From: Candidatus Flexifilum breve
GTDB taxonomy: Bacteria; Chloroflexota; Anaerolineae; Aggregatilineales; Phototrophicaceae
Assembly: GCA_016717205.1 (NCBI GenBank)
Contig: JADKGC010000002.1
Location: forward strand, 806,001 to 870,000
Direction: 5' to 3'
Length of the DNA: 64,000 nucleotides
In this document: in pieces, positions 45,213-52,389 of the stretch
How the letters are laid out: every line of letters begins with the position of its first letter
How positions within the stretch are numbered: position 1 is the first letter of the stretch
Translations under genes and position numbers: made by a program
Notes under the pieces: generated by a model
What the model was told of the DNA's origin: nothing
The model's database searches: none
What the model saw: only the letters and a program-made list of their open reading frames with translations

Positions 45213-46631
45213 ATGAATCTTCAGCCGACAACGCGCATCGCCGATCTTTTTGTCGAACCCCACGCGACCATTACCAATGCCGACCAACGGCGCAAAGCCC
45301 GCGTCCTGGCCGCGCTCATGCTGACGCTGGCCGGAAGTGCCCTGTTCCTGATGGCAGTGCTGTCCATCCGCAATATCGAAATCGCTCAAGCTTCCGCCCC
45401 CGCTGTGCTGGTCGGCGTGAGTGTTGTTCTGCTGCTCTACATCAGCAACCGTTTTGGTTACTATCAGGTGAGTGCCTACGGTTTCATCGCCTTGAATTTC
45501 GTGATGCTCCACAGCATTCCGGTGTTCACCGGCAATGTGGGGTGGCTGCTATTTACGCCGATGATGATGATCTTCACCCTCATCCTACTGCCGCTGCAGG
45601 CCACGCTGGTGGTGTATCTGCTCAGCATCGCCGTGCAGACCATCCTGGGCAGCACGGGGATCATCAACTTGCCCGCGCCGGAGCTCACCACCTTCACGTC
45701 GGTCGTTGTGCTGCTGTTGACGGGGGCGATCATGGTCATCGCCGCTCACTTCCGTGACAACCTGGATCGCGACCTGCGCGCCGAAATCGAAGACCTGCAG
45801 CAGAAACTGTGTGCCGCCGAAACGGAAATCGACCGCCGCGTCGAGGAACGCACCCGCGACCTGCGCTCGGCGAAAGAACAGGCCGAGTTTGAACTCGCCC
45901 GCGTCCGGCAGCACGAACAGAAGAAGATGCAGGCGCTCAGCAGCCTGAGCCATCAACTGCGCACGCCGCTCAATTCCATGCTGAATTTCACCGAATTCGT
46001 GCATCTGGAAATGCTCGGCCCGATCAGCGAGCAGCAGAAAGACGCGCTCGGCAAGTCGCTGGACAGCAGTCGCGTACTGCTCGGGCTGATCAACAACGTG
46101 CTCGACATCATCAAGATCGAAGCGGGGACGATGCGTTTGTTCGCCGAACCGCAGGTCGACCTCAACGCGCTGCTGCCGGAAGTCGTCACGACCACCCAGG
46201 CGCTGCTGCATGACCGCCCGAATATAGAATTTGTTACCGATCTCGACGAGAATCTGCCGTTGGTCGCCGGGGATGCCCGCCGCCTGAGTCAAACGCTCAA
46301 CATCCTGCTGGCGAATGCCTGCAAGTTCACGCTCAAAGGCACGATCACGCTGAGCGTCAAGCACCGCCGCGATCAACTGCTGGTGTGCGTCAGCGATACG
46401 GGCGTTGGCATTGCGCCCGAAGAACAGGCGCGCATCTTCAAGCCGTTCCAGAAACTGGATCAAAGCCGCGTGTACAACGCCGGAACTGGCCTGAGCCTCG
46501 CCATCGCCCACTGGATCGTGACGGCCCACGGCGGCACGCTGACCGTGGAAAGCGCGGTCGGTGAAGGCGCGGCCTTCTTTGCCACCCTGCCGATCCAATC
46601 GTCCGTTTTAGACGCTGTGAGCCCTGCGTAA
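45213..46631 (+). CDS. Membrane-bound hybrid-free sensor histidine kinase (first paralogue)
   Basis: 472 residues from the ATG at 45213. Six hydrophobic helices (about residues 28-190) form a 5-6TM sensor region without a recognisable extracellular domain, then a coiled coil (DLQQKLCAAETEIDRRVEER, RSAKEQAEFELARVRQHEQK), the HisKA box LSSLSHQLRTPLNSMLNF with H247, and the ATPase with LLANACKFT (N), VCVSDTGVGI (G1), and AGTGLSLAIAHWIV (G2). It is clearly paralogous to the next kinase, 3 bases downstream. First gene of the 45.2-49.7 kb signalling cluster. Confidence 0.92.
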   Translation: MNLQPTTRIADLFVEPHATITNADQRRKARVLAALMLTLAGSALFLMAVLSIRNIEIAQASAPAVLVGVSVVLLLYISNRFGYYQVSAYGFIALNFVMLHSIPVFTGNVGWLLFTPMMMIFTLILLPLQATLVVYLLSIAVQTILGSTGIINLPAPELTTFTSVVVLLLTGAIMVIAAHFRDNLDRDLRAEIEDLQQKLCAAETEIDRRVEERTRDLRSAKEQAEFELARVRQHEQKKMQALSSLSHQLRTPLNSMLNFTEFVHLEMLGPISEQQKDALGKSLDSSRVLLGLINNVLDIIKIEAGTMRLFAEPQVDLNALLPEVVTTTQALLHDRPNIEFVTDLDENLPLVAGDARRLSQTLNILLANACKFTLKGTITLSVKHRRDQLLVCVSDTGVGIAPEEQARIFKPFQKLDQSRVYNAGTGLSLAIAHWIVTAHGGTLTVESAVGEGAAFFATLPIQSSVLDAVSPA

Positions 46632-46634
46632 ATC

Positions 46635-48086
46635 ATGATCGCGTTCGTCGACTCCATCGGTCCGGTCTTAGACCGGCTGACCCAACCTCACCTGAGCGTG
46701 GCGGATGAAACCGACCGCCAGCGGTCGCGCCTGTTAGCGCGCATGCTCCTGTTCTCCGTCATCGCGGCGCTGATCGTCACCCCTTTCCTTCTGGTGATCG
46801 ACCCCAGCGTTGACGATAACCCGGAGCTGCTGGTGCTGCTCGTAGGCGTCCTGACCGGGTTGATCCTGTACGCGATCAACCGCCGGGGCCACGTCGATGT
46901 GGCGGTGGCGGGGCTCATCAGCCTGATCTTTGGAGTGTTCACGTTCGCGCCCTTCATGCCCACCGCCGCGACCCAAATCATGGGCTTGGCATTCGTTCCG
47001 GTGCTGCTCACGGCGATCTTCTTCCCCGGGCGCAGTGTCGTGCTCGTCGGGCTGCTCGTGCTGTTGAGCACGACGCTGCTCAATGTCACCACCATCGGCG
47101 TAATCTTCACGTCGTCCAGCTTTGCGATTGTGCTGGCCATCGGGCTGCTCATCACCTTTATGCACCACCAGCAGACGCTCGAAACGATGCGGCATCAGCA
47201 GCTGGAAGAAGCGAATCGCAAGCTGCGCCAATCCGAAGACCGCCTCCAACAGGTCAACGCCGCGCTCGAACAGCGCGTTGAAGAACGCACACGGGACCTC
47301 GCCGCGAAGAATGTGGAACTATCGCAGGCGTGGGAAGCGGCGAAGCAGGCCGATCTCGTGAAGTCGCAGTTTCTGGCCAGTATGAGCCACGAACTGCGCA
47401 CCCCGCTCAATTCGGTGCTGAACTTCACCGAATTCGTCAACATGGGCATGCTCGGCCCGATCAACGAGCGCCAGCACGACGCGCTGACCAAAGCGCTCGA
47501 CAGCGGACGCCACCTGCTCACGCTGATCAACGATGTGCTCGATATCACCAAGATCGAGGCCAAGATGATGACGCTGTTCATCGAGGAAGACATCGATTTC
47601 ATGGACATCGTCGCCAGTGGGGTCGCGACGGCGCAGAGTCTGCTCAAAGACAAATCGTCGGTGCAGTTCATCAGCGAAGTCGAGGCCAACCTGCCGCGCA
47701 TCACCGCGGACAAACGCCGCATTCGGCAGGTGCTGCTCAATTTGCTGGCGAATGCCTGCAAGTTCACCGAAGACGGCAGCGTCCGCCTGCGCGTCAAGCA
47801 CGAAGGCAGCGCGATCCTGTTCAGCATCAGCGATACCGGCCCCGGCATCGCGCCGGAAGACCAGACCCTGATCTTCGAACCGTTCAAACAGACGGTGACC
47901 GGCATTCAACATGCGGGTGGGACGGGGCTCGGTCTGCCGATTTCGCTGCGGTTGGTTGAAGCGCATCACGGTCAACTGTGGGTGGAAAGTGTGCCTAATC
48001 AGGGCGCGACCTTCCACGTACGGCTGCCGGTCCGCGCGCCCGAATTGCTCCAAATGCTTAACCGGGCTGAGGTGGCCACATCATGA
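46635..48086 (+). CDS. Membrane-bound sensor histidine kinase (second paralogue)
   Basis: 483 residues, starting 3 bases after the first kinase stop, so probably translationally coupled. Same plan: six hydrophobic helices to about residue 180, a coiled coil (LEQRVEERTRDLAAKNVELS), HisKA box SMSHELRTPLNSVLNF with H252, then LLNLLANACKFTEDG (N), FSISDTGPGIAPED (G1), GGTGLGLPISLRLVEAHHG (G2). The two share FTEFV-x-M/L-GMLGPI directly after the phospho-box, so they arose by tandem duplication. Their sensor regions differ, suggesting different signals or a heterodimer. Confidence 0.92.
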   Translation: MIAFVDSIGPVLDRLTQPHLSVADETDRQRSRLLARMLLFSVIAALIVTPFLLVIDPSVDDNPELLVLLVGVLTGLILYAINRRGHVDVAVAGLISLIFGVFTFAPFMPTAATQIMGLAFVPVLLTAIFFPGRSVVLVGLLVLLSTTLLNVTTIGVIFTSSSFAIVLAIGLLITFMHHQQTLETMRHQQLEEANRKLRQSEDRLQQVNAALEQRVEERTRDLAAKNVELSQAWEAAKQADLVKSQFLASMSHELRTPLNSVLNFTEFVNMGMLGPINERQHDALTKALDSGRHLLTLINDVLDITKIEAKMMTLFIEEDIDFMDIVASGVATAQSLLKDKSSVQFISEVEANLPRITADKRRIRQVLLNLLANACKFTEDGSVRLRVKHEGSAILFSISDTGPGIAPEDQTLIFEPFKQTVTGIQHAGGTGLGLPISLRLVEAHHGQLWVESVPNQGATFHVRLPVRAPELLQMLNRAEVATS

Positions 48087-48286
48087 CCGCCGCCAGCGTG
48101 CCCAAAAACGTGTACAAGCTCAGCCAAACCTGACCATCGCCAGCATGTCGGCGACCGCATCGACCCAACGCAGCTTATACCCGAGTGATCGCGCTTATAC
48201 CGACGGGGCAACCCGGGGTGGTCACCGCGCCGTTACATTTTCCGACCGTTGTCTGACCGCTTGCAGCGGTCAAAGGTGAACGATAG

Positions 48287-48883
48287 ATGGCCTACAGCCT
48301 AGGTGGACTTACGATGGAAGAGCAGATTTTGCGCTGGGTGGAAGATCTCGATAAAGCAGACATTAACGTTCGCCAGATTGCGCGTCGCAGTCTAATTAGC
48401 TATGACGGTGACATCACCGAACTGATGATCAGCATCATGTTTGAACAACAGGGGCGGCGCTCCTGGGAAGCCGCGATCATTTTGACGGAACGGCGCGACG
48501 ACCGCGCGACTGGCGCGATGATCCAGATGCTCACCTCGCGGCATCCAGTATTGGGACAGGTGGCTGCGGAAGCGCTCACAGCCTACGGCCCGCAGTACCT
48601 CGACACGCTGATCGGCGCGCTGCCGAACTGCACCTACCTGACGCAGATCGCCATCATCGGCGCGCTAGAACGCATTGGCGACCGCCGCGCGGTGCCGCCG
48701 CTCCTCCGCTTCCTGCTCTCGGTTGACCAGCAGGTGCTGCTCTACACAACCATTCGGACGCTGGGCGTACTGGGCGACCCGCAGGCGATCAACACCATTC
48801 GGAATTACGTCAATCATGAAAACGGCCACGTCGCGAAACATGCGCGCATGGCCTTGCAGCAGCTCGAAGCACGGACGGACTAA
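48287..48883 (+). CDS. HEAT-repeat protein
   Basis: 198 residues if started at 48287 (AAGGTG 8 bases upstream); an ATG at 48314 with AGGTGG upstream is equally possible. It consists of PBS-lyase-type HEAT helices: LDKADINVRQIARRSLISYD, RSWEAAIILTERRDDRATGA, HPVLGQVAAEALTAYG, IGALERIGDRRAVPPLLRFL, IRTLGVLGDPQAINTIRNYV and AKHARMALQQLE. Such proteins are scaffolds. It lies between the paired kinases and the two receiver genes, all rightward, and may hold the components together; that is inference. Confidence 0.85.
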   Translation: MAYSLGGLTMEEQILRWVEDLDKADINVRQIARRSLISYDGDITELMISIMFEQQGRRSWEAAIILTERRDDRATGAMIQMLTSRHPVLGQVAAEALTAYGPQYLDTLIGALPNCTYLTQIAIIGALERIGDRRAVPPLLRFLLSVDQQVLLYTTIRTLGVLGDPQAINTIRNYVNHENGHVAKHARMALQQLEARTD

Positions 48884-48910
48884 GCAGCACGCAGCGGAGA
48901 CACAACCATC

Positions 48911-49321
48911 ATGCCGGCTTTAGAGGGAATACGGGTGTTCTATGTCGAAGATGACCTGCGGAATCGCACCGTCGTGCGCATGCTGACGGAGCGGAACGGC
49001 GGCGTCTTCGACTATGAACAATGGGGCTTCCCAGAAATCATCCTGCACAAACTCCACCGTTTTCACCCGCAGATCATCTTGCTGGATCTGAATTTTGCCC
49101 ATCAACAGACCGGCTACGGTCTGCTGCAAGTGATTCGGCAGCAGGCGCTCTTCAAGCACATCCCGGTCGTCGCCGTTTCCGCCGCGGACGCCGCGCTGGA
49201 AATACCGAAGGCCAGAGCTTGCGGATTCAATGGGTTCATCGCGAAACCGCTGGATATCAACCTGTTTCCCAAGCAGCTCGAGGCAGTTCTCAGAGGGGGA
49301 ACTGTCTGGTACGCTGGTTAA
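48911..49321 (+). CDS. Single-domain response regulator (first)
   Basis: 136 residues, receiver only. Acidic residues E13/D14/D15 (FYVEDDLRNR), phospho-acceptor D59 (IILLDLNFAHQQTGYGLLQV), S in VVAVSAADAA and the conserved K in GFNGFIAKPLDI. The end FPKQLEAVLRGGTVWYAG is shared with the next receiver (FPDQLRRILSGIAVWEV), so the pair is a duplication. It has no output domain and should signal by protein contact, perhaps via the HEAT protein 27 bases upstream. Confidence 0.9.
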   Translation: MPALEGIRVFYVEDDLRNRTVVRMLTERNGGVFDYEQWGFPEIILHKLHRFHPQIILLDLNFAHQQTGYGLLQVIRQQALFKHIPVVAVSAADAALEIPKARACGFNGFIAKPLDINLFPKQLEAVLRGGTVWYAG

Positions 49322-49337
49322 GCACAGGAGTGCCACC

Positions 49338-49724
49338 ATGGGATCGCCGCACGCACTCATCATCGAAGACAACAGCAACAACAGCGAAGTCCTGGCTATC
49401 CTGCTGGAACTGCAGGGAGTCGCCAGCACCAACGTCCGTTCGACGCGGCAGGTCGCCAGCACCATCGAGCAACTGGAGCACGTCGACGTGATCTTTCTGG
49501 ATCTCGAATTTCCGTATGGCGACGGCTTCAGCGTCTTCAAACTGCTGCGCTCCGACCCGCGCTATGCCGCGATCCCGATCATCGCGTATTCGGTGCACAT
49601 CAGTCAGGTTGACAAAGTGCGGGCGGCGGGCTTTCAGGGCTTCCTCGGCAAACCCTTGAGTATCGAGCAGTTTCCCGATCAGCTCCGCCGCATCCTCAGC
49701 GGAATCGCGGTCTGGGAAGTCTAG
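49338..49724 (+). CDS. Single-domain response regulator (second)
   Basis: 128 residues from the ATG at 49338 (AGGAG 8 bases upstream; the open frame extends back into the previous gene). E10/D11 (LIIEDNSNNSEV), phospho-acceptor D55 (IFLDLEFPYGDGFSVF), S in PIIAYSVHIS and the conserved K in GFLGKPLSI. Paralogue of the preceding receiver, 16 bases downstream. Two kinases and two receivers in one run suggest matched pairs or a branched relay. Confidence 0.9.
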   Translation: MGSPHALIIEDNSNNSEVLAILLELQGVASTNVRSTRQVASTIEQLEHVDVIFLDLEFPYGDGFSVFKLLRSDPRYAAIPIIAYSVHISQVDKVRAAGFQGFLGKPLSIEQFPDQLRRILSGIAVWEV

Positions 49725-49735
49725 GCGCTACCCGG

Positions 49736-50446
49736 TCATTCCCGCTGTGACGGGAAGACGCGTTCCCCTCCAGCGATCATTTCGGTCGCGCGCACCCAAC
49801 TGTTCCCCTCCGGCCCCATCGGATCGCCATCCCAACGCGGATCGACTTTATAGCGAAACAGTTCCAGTTCGGCGATCAACGCCTTCCAGATCGCCGCTTG
49901 CCCCTCGATCAACACCGCGCGGACTTCATCGCGCTGCGACTCTTTGAGCAGCATGCGAAAATGCGGCAGGCAGAACCCCGCAGACGCGGTAAACGCCGTG
50001 CGCACATTTGGCTCATCCAGCGATTCGGAGAGCGTTTCCAAGTAGCGCTTTTCGCTGGCGTTGACCGCCACGCAGCACATGCAGTGTTCCGCGGGTTCGA
50101 GCCGTTCGGCCAGCAGCGCGCCTTCGGTCTGCTGCCCGAACAAGCGGTTGAGCGGGGAAGCCGTCTTCTTGCTGGCGGAACTGAGCAGCGTACTCACTTC
50201 GTCCAGCACCACCTGACACAGAATCGCCGTGCCGACGTTGCCGCCGCGCATTTCGGTCATGTGCCAGGCATGGACGTTGCACAAGCCGCGGCTCTTGCGG
50301 AACTCCGCCTGAATGGTGCGGTCGACGACGAATTCGTAGAGCAGCGTATCGAGAAAACGGTGCGCATCGCTCTTGAGCAAACGACAGATCGGACAACCGG
50401 ACAGCTTGAATGCATCCAGCAGATCATAGTAGTTGAGGGTCTTCAC
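49736..50446 (-). CDS. Cysteine-rich protein, DUF6062-like
   Basis: 236 residues, soluble and helical. Four Cys/His clusters in two repeats: GCPICRLLKSDAHRF (C-x2-C) then SRGLCNVHAWHMTEM (C-x2-H); and HCMCCVAVNASEKRYLE (C-x2-C-like) then SAGFCLPHFRMLLKE (C-x2-H). The repeated C-x2-C plus C-x2-H arrangement suggests two metal or redox sites and an internal duplication. This layout matches proteins grouped as DUF6062, with no known function. It converges on the second receiver gene with an 11-base gap. Confidence 0.75.
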   Translation of the reverse strand: MKTLNYYDLLDAFKLSGCPICRLLKSDAHRFLDTLLYEFVVDRTIQAEFRKSRGLCNVHAWHMTEMRGGNVGTAILCQVVLDEVSTLLSSASKKTASPLNRLFGQQTEGALLAERLEPAEHCMCCVAVNASEKRYLETLSESLDEPNVRTAFTASAGFCLPHFRMLLKESQRDEVRAVLIEGQAAIWKALIAELELFRYKVDPRWDGDPMGPEGNSWVRATEMIAGGERVFPSQRE

Positions 50447-50511
50447 TGGTGGGGTATCCTTTCCCAGCGGGATAGTCGCGTTAATTTACCATCAAAATCA
50501 GTCTAAAGTCG

Positions 50512-50540
50512 TAGACAAAATGCAAAAAAACTGATATAGT
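50512..50540 (+). promoter_or_regulatory. Sigma70-type promoter of the cold-shock gene
   Basis: TAGACA (50512-50517), a 17-base spacer, then TATAGT (50535-50540) preceded by TG-A, an extended minus-10. Predicted start near 50547 leaves an mRNA leader of roughly 210 bases before the csp ATG. Confidence 0.7.
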
Positions 50541-50760
50541 AATTGTCATGCCATATGGAATTTATAGACAGAGTGTGTCTAGTCCATACTGCTGAAACAG
50601 CATCCACTGATATTCACCGAGAAATCCACTATTCGCATGTCGACATTCTCGTGTGCGGTACGAAGTTTCTCATCTACTCCTAGAGCAACGTGTAGAAAAC
50701 TGAAGCTGTGATGTATGTGGTAAAGCGGGGCAAAGTGTAACTCTTTAGGAGAGAGAAAAA
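50541..50760 (+). promoter_or_regulatory. Long 5' leader of the cold-shock gene
   Basis: About 210 transcribed but untranslated bases, far longer than usual here, ending in AGGAGAGAGAAAAA before the ATG. It contains several short self-complementary stretches (for example AGTCCATACTGCTGAAACAG) and no open frame. Such leaders act as thermosensors in the cspA family of enterobacteria; whether this one does is inference. Confidence 0.5.
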
Positions 50761-50979
50761 ATGTCGAATAATCGTACTCGTGGTGTCGTTAAGTGGTTTA
50801 ACGGTGATAAGGGCTACGGCTTCATCACCCCCGAAAACGGCGCTGATGTTTTTGTGCACTATTCGGAAATTCAGAGCAAGGGCTTCCGCACCCTCAACGA
50901 AGGTGACAAGGTGGAATTCACCATCACCGACGGTAAGAAGGGCAAGCAGGCCAGCGCCGTCATCGTCATCAACAGCTAA
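50761..50979 (+). CDS. csp: Cold-shock protein (CspA family)
   Basis: 72 residues, an OB-fold nucleic-acid chaperone. RNP1 KGYGFITPE (about residues 19-27) and RNP2 DVFVHYSEI (32-40) are intact, and the opening GVVKWFNGDKGYG is family consensus. It binds single-stranded RNA and DNA and keeps mRNA unfolded. Strong AGGAG-type site, its own promoter with a long leader, and a strong terminator 25 bases after the stop make this a complete single-gene unit. Confidence 0.96.
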   Translation: MSNNRTRGVVKWFNGDKGYGFITPENGADVFVHYSEIQSKGFRTLNEGDKVEFTITDGKKGKQASAVIVINS

Positions 50980-51004
50980 GTCCACGTCTAACGCGTGACA
51001 CCTA

Positions 51005-51035
51005 ACGCCTCCGTTTTCACGGAGGCGTTTTTATT
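51005..51035 (+). terminator. Rho-independent terminator of csp
   Basis: A 9-bp perfect GC-rich stem (ACGCCTCCG paired with CGGAGGCGT, loop TTTTCA) followed by TTTTATT. Confidence 0.92.
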
Positions 51036-51168
51036 TGTATGCGTTGCGCTTTATCGATGTTATATTACAATTAAAATATAGTTAGGCTGGCAGGCGCTGG
51101 CAGACGCCGAGTCTCGCAGCCGCCACCACTAACCACGCAATTGGGATTTCACCTCAGGAGCACGAACG

Positions 51169-51543
51169 ATGCCGATTGAAGATTACAGTTTCCAAAATCG
51201 CATTTTCTTCGCGCGCGAAGTGGGCGTGATCACCGAAGCGGATGCCGACGAATGGACGAATCAGCTTAAGGCCCACGCGCAGAGCAGCGATCTCCCCATC
51301 GTCGCATTGGTAGACGCCCTCAAAGCCGGGCTGATCACGATTGCGGTCAGCGACATTTTCAGTCAGGCGTCGTTCACGCCGAATCTGCTGGCAGTCGTAG
51401 TGGCGACCAGCCCGCGCGTCAACATTGTCGCGCGCACCATCGGCATGCTCGGCAAGCCGGGGCACACCAAGGTGTTCACCACACTGGCAGAGGCCCGTGA
51501 GTACGCCGAAAGCCTCGTCCACCCGGAGGCGCGGATCCCATAG
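51169..51543 (+). CDS. STAS/SpoIIAA-like hypothetical protein
   Basis: 124 residues, start ATG after CAGGAGCACGAACG. Alternating strands and helices: IFFAREVGVITEADADEWTN, LPIVALVDALKAGLITI, LLAVVVATSPRVNIVARTIG, KVFTTLAEAREYAESL. The layout (strand with a polar loop, helix, hydrophobic strand, helix, final A-x2-E/W helix) matches the STAS/SpoIIAA-like family of small bacterial proteins whose roles are mostly unknown. The typical phosphorylated Ser of anti-anti-sigma factors is not evident. Soluble, monocistronic. Confidence 0.6.
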   Translation: MPIEDYSFQNRIFFAREVGVITEADADEWTNQLKAHAQSSDLPIVALVDALKAGLITIAVSDIFSQASFTPNLLAVVVATSPRVNIVARTIGMLGKPGHTKVFTTLAEAREYAESLVHPEARIP

Positions 51544-52389
51544 AACTGATTTTCCGGTATTGCTTGAAATATCTTCTTCCATGAGCAACGACGGGCGGGC
51601 CATCGTCGCCTTGACGCGGCCTGCCGTTGGCCCATCCCCAGTTGATCAGGCATAAACTGAGGGTCGCGCCTGCTCGGTCACAGAACGAATGGCGACCGAG
51701 ATCTGCTGGTGCTGCATTCTGTCAACCGCTAAAGTAGGTTCTCGAAACAAATCCACGAACGCATGTAGGGGCGCACCTGCGTGTGCGCCCGAAACCGGGC
51801 AGACACACAGGTCTGCCCCTACACAAAGACTTTCGAAAGACCACTTAAGCCAGTATCCGAAATACGACAAAACAGGCCAAGGCAGGCCAATCGCTACGTA
51901 GCATAGAATCTTTTTGGGGACAGCGGACGCAATGAATTGCGTCCCTACGAGAAAAGCGTGGTTGTGTAGGGACACGATAATGCAGTTTAAGAAAACGATA
52001 CGGATTACCCCTCACCCCCAACCCCTCTCCCACGCAAGCGGGGAGAGGGGAGAAAAGACGCTTTTGCTGGCTCCCCTCCCCGAATTCGGGGAGGGGCCGG
52101 GGGTGGGGTCGGTACTCCGCCTTCATAAATTAAATTGCATAATCGCGTCCGCAAAAGCCCAAGACCGACAGATAACCCGGTTTCACGGCATGCTCCGCAC
52201 TTACCGGCCTGCCTTGTCCTTTGGCTGACAAACGGTCATTGGCTTAGCTGGACAACCCCATACAATTGTTAAATAACACACGTCAGATCTATGATTTTTG
52301 TCATGGAATTATATATATATCCATGTAAATATAAATCAATAGTAATAACCTAAACATCATATATTGAAGCGAGAGGCTAATTACCACCC
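51544..52389. repeat. 846-base intergenic region: three repeat types, then AT-rich promoter zone
   Basis: No gene. 51765-51822 is a paired hairpin (GTAGGGGCGCACCTGCGTG, GGGCAGACACACAGGTCTGC). 51925-51948 is GGACGCAATGAATTGCGTCC followed by CTAC. 51966-52150 is the third TGCA-type element, in reverse orientation to copies 1 and 2. 52260-52389 is markedly AT-rich, ending GAAGCGAGAGG before the oxidase start, and must hold its promoter. The drop in GC there could mark an acquired regulatory region. Confidence 0.75.
51966..52150. mobile_element. TGCA-type palindrome-split element, copy 3 (reversed)
   Basis: Rims GGGACACGATAA-TGCA-GTTTAA and TTAAAT-TGCA-TAATCGCGTCC, core 151 bp (51985-52135). It contains GATACGGATTACCCCTCACC, CTCCCACGCAAGCGGGGAG, AGAAAAGACGCTTTTGCTGG and CTCCCCTCCCCGAATTCGGG, the same modules as copies 1 and 2 read on the other strand. 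Confidence 0.6.
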
